A stretch of DNA of 64,000 bases from Virgibacillus_F necropolis_A. Lineage in GTDB: Bacteria > Bacillota > Bacilli > Bacillales > Amphibacillaceae. The DNA is taken from assembly GCF_044793635.1 (NCBI RefSeq), contig NZ_CP084992.1, forward strand, positions 124,001 through 188,000, read 5' to 3'. Below the pieces are notes generated by a model. It was not told where the DNA came from and made no database searches. It was given only the letters and a program-made list of their open reading frames with translations. A program made the translations under genes and the position numbers. The stretch's first letter is position 1. Each line of letters opens with the position of its first letter. This document shows, piece by piece, positions 15,764 through 23,875 of this stretch.

Positions 15764-17020
15764 TTGACCACAGTTATTGCGTTTATTCTTATGTTTGGTT
15801 TACTCGTGTTTATCCATGAGTTAGGTCACTTAATTTTTGCTAAACGTGCTGGAATGTTGGCTCGTGAATTTGCAATTGGATTTGGACCGAAGATATTTGC
15901 TTTTACAAAAAACGAGACTGTTTACACGATCCGATTACTTCCTATAGGTGGATATGTTCGCGTTGCTGGTGAAGACCCGGAAATAGTGGAATTAAAACCT
16001 GGTCATCATATTGGAATTGAATTTAATGATGAAGATAAAGTTAACAAAATCATTGTAAATAATAAATCTAAACACCCAAACGCTCGTGTGATTGAAGTAG
16101 AGCGTGCAGATTTAGACCATGATTTAATCATCGAAGGTTATGAAATAGATGAAGAAGAACGTTTACGATTTAACGTAGACCCTAAAGCATTCTTTATAAT
16201 GGATGAAAAAGAAACACAGATAGCACCTTATGATCGGCAGTTTGCTTCTAAAAGCATTGGGAAACGGGCGATGCAATTGTTCGCTGGACCAATGATGAAC
16301 TTTCTTTTAGCCATTTTCATCTTCTTTCTTTTAGGCTTTATTCAAGGAGTACCGACAGAGGAAGCAATGCTTGATGGAATTCAACCAGACAGTCCCGCTG
16401 AAGAAGCTGGGTTTCAATCGGGCGATGAAGTAATTGAAGTAGAAGGAAATTCGATTAGTACTTGGGAAGAATTCACCGAAATAGTTCAAGAAAATCCCGA
16501 AGAGTCACTTTCTATGAAGGTGGAACGCGAAGGGGAAATTGTTGATATTACCGTCGTCCCACGTGAATATGAAACACCTGCCGGTACCATAGGTCAAGTA
16601 GGTGTGGGCCATGCTTTTGAAAAATCGTTCGGTGGAACAATACAATATGGCATCACAAAAACCTATGAGATAACAAAGCTTATTTTGACTAATCTGGGGA
16701 TGTTGGTTACTGGTCAGTTACCAATTGAAACGCTATCTGGTCCAGTTGGTATTTATGATGCAACAGACCGTGTTGTACAAACTGGTTTCATGAACTTCTT
16801 AATGTGGACCGCAATATTAAGCATTAACTTAGGTATCGTGAATTTAGTTCCATTGCCAGCACTTGATGGTGGTCGATTATTATTCGTCGGAGTTGAAGCT
16901 GTACGCGGTAAACCAATAGATCCACAAAAAGAGGGTATTGTTCATTTTATTGGATTTGCGTTGTTAATGTTATTAATGATCGTTGTTACCTGGAACGATA
17001 TTCAACGATTATTCTTATAA
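15764..17020 (+). CDS. rasP: Site-2 intramembrane metalloprotease RseP/RasP
   Basis: RasP cleaves membrane proteins such as anti-sigma factor RsiW and FtsL within the membrane. The zinc motif HELGH is at residues 18-22 when translation starts at TTG 15764, which lies 5 bases after AAGGAAGGTG; an ATG at 15725 precedes that ribosome site and would add 13 non-conserved residues. A PDZ domain (about 190-270) and the C-terminal NLVPLPALDGGRL motif are present; 418 residues. Neighbouring dxr and proS, usual in B. subtilis, are missing on both sides. Confidence 0.95.
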   Translation: MTTVIAFILMFGLLVFIHELGHLIFAKRAGMLAREFAIGFGPKIFAFTKNETVYTIRLLPIGGYVRVAGEDPEIVELKPGHHIGIEFNDEDKVNKIIVNNKSKHPNARVIEVERADLDHDLIIEGYEIDEEERLRFNVDPKAFFIMDEKETQIAPYDRQFASKSIGKRAMQLFAGPMMNFLLAIFIFFLLGFIQGVPTEEAMLDGIQPDSPAEEAGFQSGDEVIEVEGNSISTWEEFTEIVQENPEESLSMKVEREGEIVDITVVPREYETPAGTIGQVGVGHAFEKSFGGTIQYGITKTYEITKLILTNLGMLVTGQLPIETLSGPVGIYDATDRVVQTGFMNFLMWTAILSINLGIVNLVPLPALDGGRLLFVGVEAVRGKPIDPQKEGIVHFIGFALLMLLMIVVTWNDIQRLFL

Positions 17021-17056
17021 GAACGAGGAAAAGCAAACCTATATTAAAGTAAAAGC

Positions 17057-17090
17057 AAACCCTTGTCTAACTAAATCAGGCAAGGGTTTT
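17057..17090 (+). terminator. Terminator-like hairpin between rasP and polC
   Basis: AAACCCTTG (17057-17065) pairs with CAAGGGTTT (17081-17089), followed by a short T run. It occupies the 113-base gap where proS would normally be. Confidence 0.65.
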
Positions 17091-17133
17091 CAAACTTTGA
17101 ATTTAGTCTGTCTGCTGTATGGGGGGAAAAGTT

Positions 17134-20100
17134 ATGGATTTATCAAAAACGGAAAAAATGGACGTATTGTTAAAACAGCTTCAGCTATCCGAAGATTCTA
17201 TTACAAATTACTTTAAAAGTAGTCAATTAGTTCGGCTTGAAGTATATAAGCAATTGAAAAAATGGCATTTTCATATACAAATTGAAAAAATGCTTCCTAT
17301 CGAAGTATATCAAGTATTTACAACAAAATTAACAGATTCATTCAGCCAAATTGCAGAAGTAGATTGGACGATTTATACAGAAAATAATGAGAATAACGAT
17401 GTAGTTATCTGTGATTACTGGCAGAACTTTTTGCAATCAATAGCAAACATATCTCCGGCATATAAGGAGCTAATCCATAATCAAGTACCTGCCGTTCAGA
17501 ATAATAAGCTATCCATTACAGCCAGAAATGAGGCGGAGGCGGCAGCATTAAGAAAACGATTGGAAGCTGCTTTTAGGTTGTATTGTAGTAAGGTGGGGGC
17601 TAAAGCCTACCAACTAGAGATTAATGTTAAAACGGAAGATAAAGATCTACAGGAATTTCGTAAACAGAAAGCTAAGGAAGACCAGGAAATCATTTTAAAA
17701 ACCGTGATTGAGAAAGAAAAACGTGAGAAAAATGGTTTGGAAAAACAAAATAAGCCATTTTCAATTGGCTACGGTATTCCTGATGAACCAATGGAGATGG
17801 AATTGATACAGGATGAAGAACGTCGTGTTACGGTTCAGGGGTATGTTTTCTTTGTTGATATTCGTAAGTTGCGTTCTGGTCGAAGTTTATTAATTGCCAA
17901 GGCAACAGATTACACCGACTCCTTACAAATAAAAATGTTCTCAAAGAATGATGAGGATGTAGAAAAGTTTGAACAACTCAAACAAGGTATGTGGGTAAAA
18001 GCAAGGGGAAGTATACAAACAGATATGTATTCGAATGAACTTGCAATGATGGCGAATGATATGCTGGAGGTAAAAGTTGAGACTAAAGCAGATACAGCAC
18101 CGGAAGATCATAGACGAGTAGAATTGCATGCACACACAACGATGAGTCAAATGGATGCAGTCGTATCCCCTGGCAGACTAGTTGAACAAGCAGCAAAATG
18201 GGGGCATAAGGCTATTGCCATTACTGACCATGCTGGTGTACAAGCTTACCCTGAGGCACATGCAGCAGGGGGGAAACATGGAATTAAAATCATTTACGGG
18301 GTGGAAGCAAATTTAGTAGATGACGGTGTCCCCATCGCATACAACGAAATTGACATTAAGTTAGAAGACGCAACATATGTTGTTTTTGACGTGGAAACTA
18401 CTGGATTATCAGCTGTTTACGATACGATTATAGAGCTTGCCGGTGTTAAAATAAAAAACGGAGAGATAATTGACCGTTTTGAATCGTTTGCTAATCCACA
18501 TCACCCATTATCTGAAACTACGGTTAATTTAACTGGGATCACAGATGATATGGTTCAGAATGCACCAGAAATTGGTGATGTATTAAATGACTTTAAAGAA
18601 TGGGCACAAAACGATATTTTAGTCGCACATAATGCAAGCTTTGACATGGGGTTTTTAAATGAAGGTTATAAAAAAATAAATCAAGATAAAGCATCAAATC
18701 CTGTTATAGATACACTTGAACTAGCACGTTTTTTATTTCCTGAGTTAAAGAATCACCGTTTAAATACACTTTGTAAAAAACTGGATATTGAACTCACGCA
18801 GCATCACCGTGCGATATATGACGCTGAGGCAACAAGTTATTTATTATGGAAAATGGTTCAGGAGTTATTGGAAAAAGAGATCACGAACCACAATCATTTA
18901 AATAAACATATGGGTGAAGGAAATGCATACCAACGATCACGACCACAACATTGTATATTACTCGCTAAAAACCAAGAAGGATTAAAAAACATTTATAAAT
19001 TGGTTTCCCATGCACATATTGATTATTTTTATCGGGTTCCTAGAATCCCTAGATCAAAGCTACAAAAGCTACGTGAAGGAATTTTGGTAGGTTCAGCATG
19101 TGATAAAGGTGAAGTGTTTGAAACGATGATGCAAAAATCAAAAGAGGAAGCTGAGAAAGTTGCTGAATTCTATGATTATATTGAAGTTCAACCACCTGCT
19201 AATTACGCTCATCTGATTGAAAAAGAATTGGTGCAGAACGAAGCGCAAATTTTCGATATCATTTCAAATTTAGTTGATATGGGAAAACGGATGGACAAAT
19301 TAGTAGTAGCAACAGGGAATGTTCATTATGTTAATGAACATGAGAAACTATATAGACAGATATTGATTTCTTCACAAAATGGTAATCCTTTAGCAAGACA
19401 GACTTTACCGGATACGCCATTTAGAACGACGAATGAAATGGTGGACAGTTTTCATTTTTTAAACGACGAAACGAAACAAGAAATTGTTGTTACGAATTCA
19501 AACAAATTAGCAGATTCTATTGAAGAGTTATCACCAGTAAAAGATGGTTTATATACGCCTACGATTGAAGGGGCAGATCAAGAAATCCGAGATTTAAGCT
19601 ATAACCGGGCTAAATTGATTTACGGAAAAGAGCTGCCAGAAATAGTGGTGGAACGTCTTGAAAAAGAATTAAGTAGCATTATCGGACATGGATTTGCTGT
19701 TATTTATCTGATATCCCATAAACTAGTTAAGAAATCATTAATTGATGGATATTTAGTTGGCTCAAGGGGTTCAGTAGGTTCATCCTTTGTCGCAACCATG
19801 ACGGAAATAACAGAAGTAAATCCTTTACCACCACATTATGTCTGCGAGGAATGCCATTATTATGAGTTTATTACAGATGGTTCGGCCGGTAGTGGATTTG
19901 ACCTTTCTGATAAATCCTGTCCGAATTGCGAAGCAGAATTAAATAAAGACGGTCAGGATATTCCATTTGAAACATTTTTGGGCTTTAAGGGAGATAAGGT
20001 TCCCGATATTGATTTGAACTTCTCTGGTGCGTACCAACCTAAAGCACACAATTATACGAAAGAATTATTTGGAGAAGACAATGTATATCGTGCGGGAACG

Positions 20101-21423
20101 ATTGGTACGATTGCCGAGAAAACAGCTTATGGATATGTTAAAGGTTACGCATCTGATAAACAGTTAGTCTATAAAAATGCAGAAGTAGACCGATTAGTTC
20201 AGGGATGTACTGGGGTAAAACGTACCACAGGACAACACCCTGGCGGAATTATTGTTGTACCTGATGATAAAGAAATATTCGATTTCACACCAATTCAATT
20301 TCCGGCAGATGATCGGAATAGTGAATGGAAAACGACACATTTTGATTTTCATTCCATTCATGATAACTTGTTGAAGCTAGATATACTTGGGCACGATGAT
20401 CCAACTGTTATACGTATGCTTCAGGATTTAAGTGGAATTGATCCAAAAACAATTCCGACGGATGACGAAGGGGTTATGAAATTATTTTCTGGTACAGAGT
20501 CAATCGGTGTTTCGGAAGAACAAATCAATTGTAAAACTGGAACATTAGGCGTGCCTGAATTCGGTACAAAATTTGTTAGACAAATGCTAGAAGATACTAA
20601 ACCGAAAACATTTGCAGAGCTTGTCATTATTTCAGGACTGTCCCACGGTACAGATGTTTGGCTAGGAAATGCACAAGAGCTAATAAACGACGGAATCTGT
20701 ACACTTCCTGACGTTATTGGGTGTCGGGATGATATTATGGTTTACTTGATGCATAAGGGCTTAGATGCATCACTAGCATTTAAAATAATGGAGTTTGTTC
20801 GTAAGGGTAAAGGTTTACAAGATGAATGGATTACAGAAATGAAGAAACATGATGTACCTGATTGGTACATTGAATCATGTAAAAAAATTAAGTATATGTT
20901 TCCGAAAGCACATGCGGCAGCATATGTACTGATGGCAGTTCGTATAGCCTATTTCAAGGTCCATTATCCAGTTTTCTTTTATGCCGCATACTTTACCGTG
21001 CGAGCTGGTGATTTTGATTTGGATACAATGGTCAAAGGATCTAGTGCCATTCGTACGCGGGTAGAAGGAATCGCAATAAAAGGAAATGATGCAAGTCCAA
21101 AAGAAAAAAGTTTAATGACTGTATTGGAAATAGCTTTGGAAATGAATGAACGAGGATTGAATCTTCAGCGGGTTGACTTGTATAAATCAAGTGCAACTGA
21201 ATTTATTGTCGATGGTGATAGTCTAATACCACCTTTTAACGCAGTAGATGGACTTGGTACCAACGCGGCGCTAAACATCGTAAAAGCTCGTTCGGAAGGA
21301 GAATTCCTATCCAAAGAGGATCTCCGGGAACGAAGTAAGATATCAAAGACTGTATTAGAGTACTTGGATAACCATGGCTGTTTAGAAGGCATGGCAGAAA
21401 AAAACCAGTTGTCTTTATTCTAG
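17134..21423 (+). CDS. polC: DNA polymerase III PolC-type alpha subunit
   Basis: PolC is the replicative polymerase of low-GC Gram-positives and carries its own 3'-5' exonuclease. The 1429-residue protein shows, in order, an N-terminal domain, an OB fold, a PHP domain (ELHAHTTMSQMDAV), the exonuclease (FDVETTGLS near 420; HNASFDMGF; HRAIYDAEAT), the SRGSVGSSFVATMTE polymerase motif, a zinc finger (CEEC...CPNC near 905-935), PDIDLNFSGAYQ near 958, LLKLDILGHDDPT and a C-terminal domain. Start ATG 17134 follows GGGGGG by 7 bases; the ATG at 17119 lies before that site. No truncation. Confidence 0.98.
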   Translation: MDLSKTEKMDVLLKQLQLSEDSITNYFKSSQLVRLEVYKQLKKWHFHIQIEKMLPIEVYQVFTTKLTDSFSQIAEVDWTIYTENNENNDVVICDYWQNFLQSIANISPAYKELIHNQVPAVQNNKLSITARNEAEAAALRKRLEAAFRLYCSKVGAKAYQLEINVKTEDKDLQEFRKQKAKEDQEIILKTVIEKEKREKNGLEKQNKPFSIGYGIPDEPMEMELIQDEERRVTVQGYVFFVDIRKLRSGRSLLIAKATDYTDSLQIKMFSKNDEDVEKFEQLKQGMWVKARGSIQTDMYSNELAMMANDMLEVKVETKADTAPEDHRRVELHAHTTMSQMDAVVSPGRLVEQAAKWGHKAIAITDHAGVQAYPEAHAAGGKHGIKIIYGVEANLVDDGVPIAYNEIDIKLEDATYVVFDVETTGLSAVYDTIIELAGVKIKNGEIIDRFESFANPHHPLSETTVNLTGITDDMVQNAPEIGDVLNDFKEWAQNDILVAHNASFDMGFLNEGYKKINQDKASNPVIDTLELARFLFPELKNHRLNTLCKKLDIELTQHHRAIYDAEATSYLLWKMVQELLEKEITNHNHLNKHMGEGNAYQRSRPQHCILLAKNQEGLKNIYKLVSHAHIDYFYRVPRIPRSKLQKLREGILVGSACDKGEVFETMMQKSKEEAEKVAEFYDYIEVQPPANYAHLIEKELVQNEAQIFDIISNLVDMGKRMDKLVVATGNVHYVNEHEKLYRQILISSQNGNPLARQTLPDTPFRTTNEMVDSFHFLNDETKQEIVVTNSNKLADSIEELSPVKDGLYTPTIEGADQEIRDLSYNRAKLIYGKELPEIVVERLEKELSSIIGHGFAVIYLISHKLVKKSLIDGYLVGSRGSVGSSFVATMTEITEVNPLPPHYVCEECHYYEFITDGSAGSGFDLSDKSCPNCEAELNKDGQDIPFETFLGFKGDKVPDIDLNFSGAYQPKAHNYTKELFGEDNVYRAGTIGTIAEKTAYGYVKGYASDKQLVYKNAEVDRLVQGCTGVKRTTGQHPGGIIVVPDDKEIFDFTPIQFPADDRNSEWKTTHFDFHSIHDNLLKLDILGHDDPTVIRMLQDLSGIDPKTIPTDDEGVMKLFSGTESIGVSEEQINCKTGTLGVPEFGTKFVRQMLEDTKPKTFAELVIISGLSHGTDVWLGNAQELINDGICTLPDVIGCRDDIMVYLMHKGLDASLAFKIMEFVRKGKGLQDEWITEMKKHDVPDWYIESCKKIKYMFPKAHAAAYVLMAVRIAYFKVHYPVFFYAAYFTVRAGDFDLDTMVKGSSAIRTRVEGIAIKGNDASPKEKSLMTVLEIALEMNERGLNLQRVDLYKSSATEFIVDGDSLIPPFNAVDGLGTNAALNIVKARSEGEFLSKEDLRERSKISKTVLEYLDNHGCLEGMAEKNQLSLF

Positions 21424-21448
21424 AAACCTATACTCAATCACGTGTATC

Positions 21449-21477
21449 TTGCTTAAAGTGTAGAAGTGTGATATAGT
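21449..21477 (+). promoter_or_regulatory. SigmaA-type promoter of the rimP-nusA-infB operon
   Basis: TTGCTT (21449-21454), a 17-base spacer and TATAGT (21472-21477). Transcription would begin near 21484, giving a leader of about 200 bases that contains two terminator-like hairpins before rimP. Confidence 0.6.
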
Positions 21478-21509
21478 TTTATTGGTAAGAAATGATACGA
21501 ACGGTTAAA

Positions 21510-21536
21510 AGAGTGGGAGATCCCCACTCTTTCTTC
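21510..21536 (+). terminator. Leader terminator 1 upstream of rimP
   Basis: AGAGTGGG pairs with CCCACTCT around a short loop and is followed by the weak U tract TTCTTC. It sits about 25 bases after the predicted start. A strong hairpin with an interrupted U tract is the type described as NusA-dependent in B. subtilis, where the operon is reported to be autoregulated this way. Confidence 0.7.
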
Positions 21537-21560
21537 ATACTACCAGCCCGCTTTTAAGAA

Positions 21561-21597
21561 ATCCCCTTGCCTCATTAACCGGCAGGGGGTTTATTTT
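21561..21597 (+). terminator. Leader terminator 2 upstream of rimP
   Basis: CCCCTTGCC pairs with GGCAGGGGG across CTCATTAACC-type loop sequence, followed by TTTATTTTG. Two hairpins in series between promoter and gene imply attenuation rather than simple operon ends. Confidence 0.65.
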
Positions 21598-21680
21598 GAA
21601 AAAACATAAGGGCTTGAAATGAAAATTGGTAGTTTTGTTCATAATAAGAAATAACTACAACTGAATAGAGGAGGATTGTT

Positions 21681-22151
21681 TTGAGTTCCCAAGTGATTAT
21701 AAATGCAGAAAACTTGTTGCAACCGATCCTGGAGGAAAAAAATCTGGAATTAGTCGATATTGAATATGTTAAAGAAGGTAAAAACTGGTTTCTACGTATC
21801 TATATCGATAAAGAAGGTGGGATTGATATAGCAGAATGTGGAGACGTTTCGGAAAAGCTTAGTGAAAAGTTAGACGAAACAGATCCAATCACAGATGCTT
21901 ATTTTCTTGAAGTTTCATCACCAGGCGTAGAAAGACCTCTTAAAACAGAAAGTGATTTTGTGAAAAATGTAAATAAAAATGTTTTTGTCAAGCTATATGA
22001 ACCAATTGACGGCGGTAAAGAGTATGAAGGAATCTTAATCGATTTCACCGATAATATTGCAAGTATAGAATACAAAATAAAAACAAGAAAGAAAGTCGTT
22101 GAAATTCCGTTTAATAAAATTGCTAAAGCAAGAATAGCAGTCACGTTATAA
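21681..22151 (+). CDS. rimP: Ribosome maturation factor RimP
   Basis: RimP (YlxS) assists 30S subunit assembly. The 156-residue protein has the N-terminal domain with LELVDIEYVKEGKNWFLRIYID and the PGVERPL signature (SSPGVERPLK), then an SH3-like C-terminal domain. Translation starts at TTG 21681, 7 bases after AGGAGG; no ATG is available in a matching position. It is the first gene of the nusA-infB operon and is preceded by a structured leader. Confidence 0.96.
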   Translation: MSSQVIINAENLLQPILEEKNLELVDIEYVKEGKNWFLRIYIDKEGGIDIAECGDVSEKLSEKLDETDPITDAYFLEVSSPGVERPLKTESDFVKNVNKNVFVKLYEPIDGGKEYEGILIDFTDNIASIEYKIKTRKKVVEIPFNKIAKARIAVTL

Positions 22152-22166
22152 AGGGGGAAAAGAATA

Positions 22167-23276
22167 GTGAGCAGTCAGTTGTTTGACGCGATTGATTATT
22201 TAGAAAAAGAAAAAGGTATTAATAAAGAGGTTCTATTAGAAGCATTAGAAGCAGCTTTGATTTCTGCTTATAAGAAAAACTTTAAGTCTGCATCAAACGT
22301 TCGTGTTGATTTGGATGAAAATGCTGGAACCATGCGTGTATTTTCAAGAAAAGCAGTTGTAGAGGAAGTTGAAGATATACAAGAAGAAATCTCTTTAGAA
22401 GAAGCAAAACAAATAGATCCTAACTATGCTGTAGAGGATGTTATTGAAATTGAGGTAACTCCAAAGGATTTTGGAAGAATTGCTGCTCAAGCTGCAAAAC
22501 AGGTAGTTACGCAACGAGTGCGTGAAGCTGAACGTGGTGTAATCTTTAGTGAATATGCAGATCGGGAAGAAGATGTAATGACGGGAATTATTCAACGCTT
22601 GGATCCACGGTTTGTATATGTGAATCTGGGTAAAGTTGAAGCGAAATTGCCTGAGGCAGAACAAATGTCTGTTGAAGAATACCATGTTCATGATCGCTTA
22701 AAAGTTTTTGTTACAAAAGTGGAAAATACAAGCAAAGGGCCGCAAATCTATATTTCCAGATCGCACCCTGGTTTATTAAAGCGTTTATTTGAAATGGAAG
22801 TACCTGAAATTTATGATGGTACAGTTGAGATTAGGTCAGTTGCACGTGAAGCAGGAGATCGTTCTAAAATCTCTGTATATGCCGGTGATCCGGAAGTAGA
22901 TCCTGTTGGCTCGTGTGTAGGTCAAAGAGGACAACGTGTACAAGCGATTGTAAATGAACTAAAGGGTGAAAAAATTGATGTTGTAGAATGGTCAGAAGAT
23001 CCTGTAGTTTATGTTTCAAATGCGCTGAGTCCTTCAAAGGTAGTCGAAGTGCTTGTAGATGAGGAAGCAAAAGCTACAACGGTTGTTGTTCCTGACTATC
23101 AACTATCACTTGCAATTGGTAAGCGAGGACAAAACGCTCGTTTGGCTGCAAAACTCACTGGTTGGAAGATTGACATAAAGAGTGAATCTGAAGCACTTGA
23201 AGAAGGGTTATTGAACCAATCTACTGATGAGAGCAGTACTTATTCTGACGATGATGAAGAAGACCTGTTTGAATAA
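22167..23276 (+). CDS. nusA: Transcription termination/antitermination factor NusA
   Basis: NusA binds RNA polymerase and promotes pausing and hairpin-dependent termination. The 369-residue protein contains the N-terminal RNAP-binding domain, an S1 domain (about 130-200, VMTGIIQRLDPRFVYVNLG) and two KH domains (DPVGSCVGQRGQRVQAIVNEL; LAIGKRGQNARLAAKLTGW), with a short acidic tail as in B. subtilis (371 residues). Start GTG 22167 follows AAGGGGG. It may control its own operon through the leader hairpins before rimP. Confidence 0.97.
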   Translation: MSSQLFDAIDYLEKEKGINKEVLLEALEAALISAYKKNFKSASNVRVDLDENAGTMRVFSRKAVVEEVEDIQEEISLEEAKQIDPNYAVEDVIEIEVTPKDFGRIAAQAAKQVVTQRVREAERGVIFSEYADREEDVMTGIIQRLDPRFVYVNLGKVEAKLPEAEQMSVEEYHVHDRLKVFVTKVENTSKGPQIYISRSHPGLLKRLFEMEVPEIYDGTVEIRSVAREAGDRSKISVYAGDPEVDPVGSCVGQRGQRVQAIVNELKGEKIDVVEWSEDPVVYVSNALSPSKVVEVLVDEEAKATTVVVPDYQLSLAIGKRGQNARLAAKLTGWKIDIKSESEALEEGLLNQSTDESSTYSDDDEEDLFE

Positions 23277-23288
23277 GGAGGATGTCTA

Positions 23289-23570
23289 ATGGCACAAACA
23301 AGAAAAATTCCTCAGAGAAAATGTATTGTAACAAATGAGATGAAATCCAAAAAAGAATTGATCCGCATTGTGCGAAATAAAGATGGAGAGGTTTTCGTGG
23401 ATGAAACCGGAAAGAAAAATGGCCGTGGTGCATATTTATCAAGAGATATAACCGTAATTGAAAAGGCTGAAAAAAATAATGTGTTAAACCGACATTTAAA
23501 TACACAGGTTGACGCATCCATTTTTGATGAACTAAAGCAAGTGATTTCAGGGAAAAACAATGAAAAGTAA
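23289..23570 (+). CDS. rnpM: RNase P modulator RnpM (YlxR)
   Basis: A 93-residue YlxR/DUF448 protein with the conserved RKCIVTNEMKSKKELIRIVR and NGRGAYLS segments. In B. subtilis YlxR is reported to bind RNase P RNA and was renamed RnpM. ATG 23289 follows AAGGAGG; its end overlaps ylxQ by 11 bases, so the two are coupled. Confidence 0.92.
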   Translation: MAQTRKIPQRKCIVTNEMKSKKELIRIVRNKDGEVFVDETGKKNGRGAYLSRDITVIEKAEKNNVLNRHLNTQVDASIFDELKQVISGKNNEK

Positions 23571-23871
23571 TTATTTGAATATGATTGGTCTGGCTGTCAG
23601 GGCTAGAAAATGTTCATTAGGTGAAGAAGTAGTAAAAGATATAAGAAAGCAACGGGCGAAACTTGTTTTATTGGCTAGCGATACTGGCCCACAAACAAGA
23701 AAAAAAATCACGGACAAATGTAAAACATATGAAATACCTTTACGAGTAGTAGATGACAAAGAGACATTGTCAAATGCTATTGGTAAATCAGAAAGAGTAG
23801 CAATTGCAATTTTAGATGCAGGTTTTGCCACTAAGATAAAGTCGTTACTCGATAATTCTATTCGGGGGTGA
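23560..23871 (+). CDS. ylxQ: L7Ae-family ribosomal protein YlxQ
   Basis: A 103-residue L7Ae/L30e fold protein (GLAVRARKCSLGEE; KLVLLASDTGPQTRKKI). Family members bind K-turn RNA. It lies in the nusA-infB operon between rnpM and infB, overlapping the former and ending 4 bases before the latter. Its exact cellular RNA target is not established. Confidence 0.92.
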   Translation: MKSNYLNMIGLAVRARKCSLGEEVVKDIRKQRAKLVLLASDTGPQTRKKITDKCKTYEIPLRVVDDKETLSNAIGKSERVAIAILDAGFATKIKSLLDNSIRG

Positions 23872-23875
23872 ACGT

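Noticed and set aside
17119..17133. Upstream in-frame ATG of polC
   Set aside because: It lies before the GGGGGG ribosome site, which is correctly spaced for ATG 17134.
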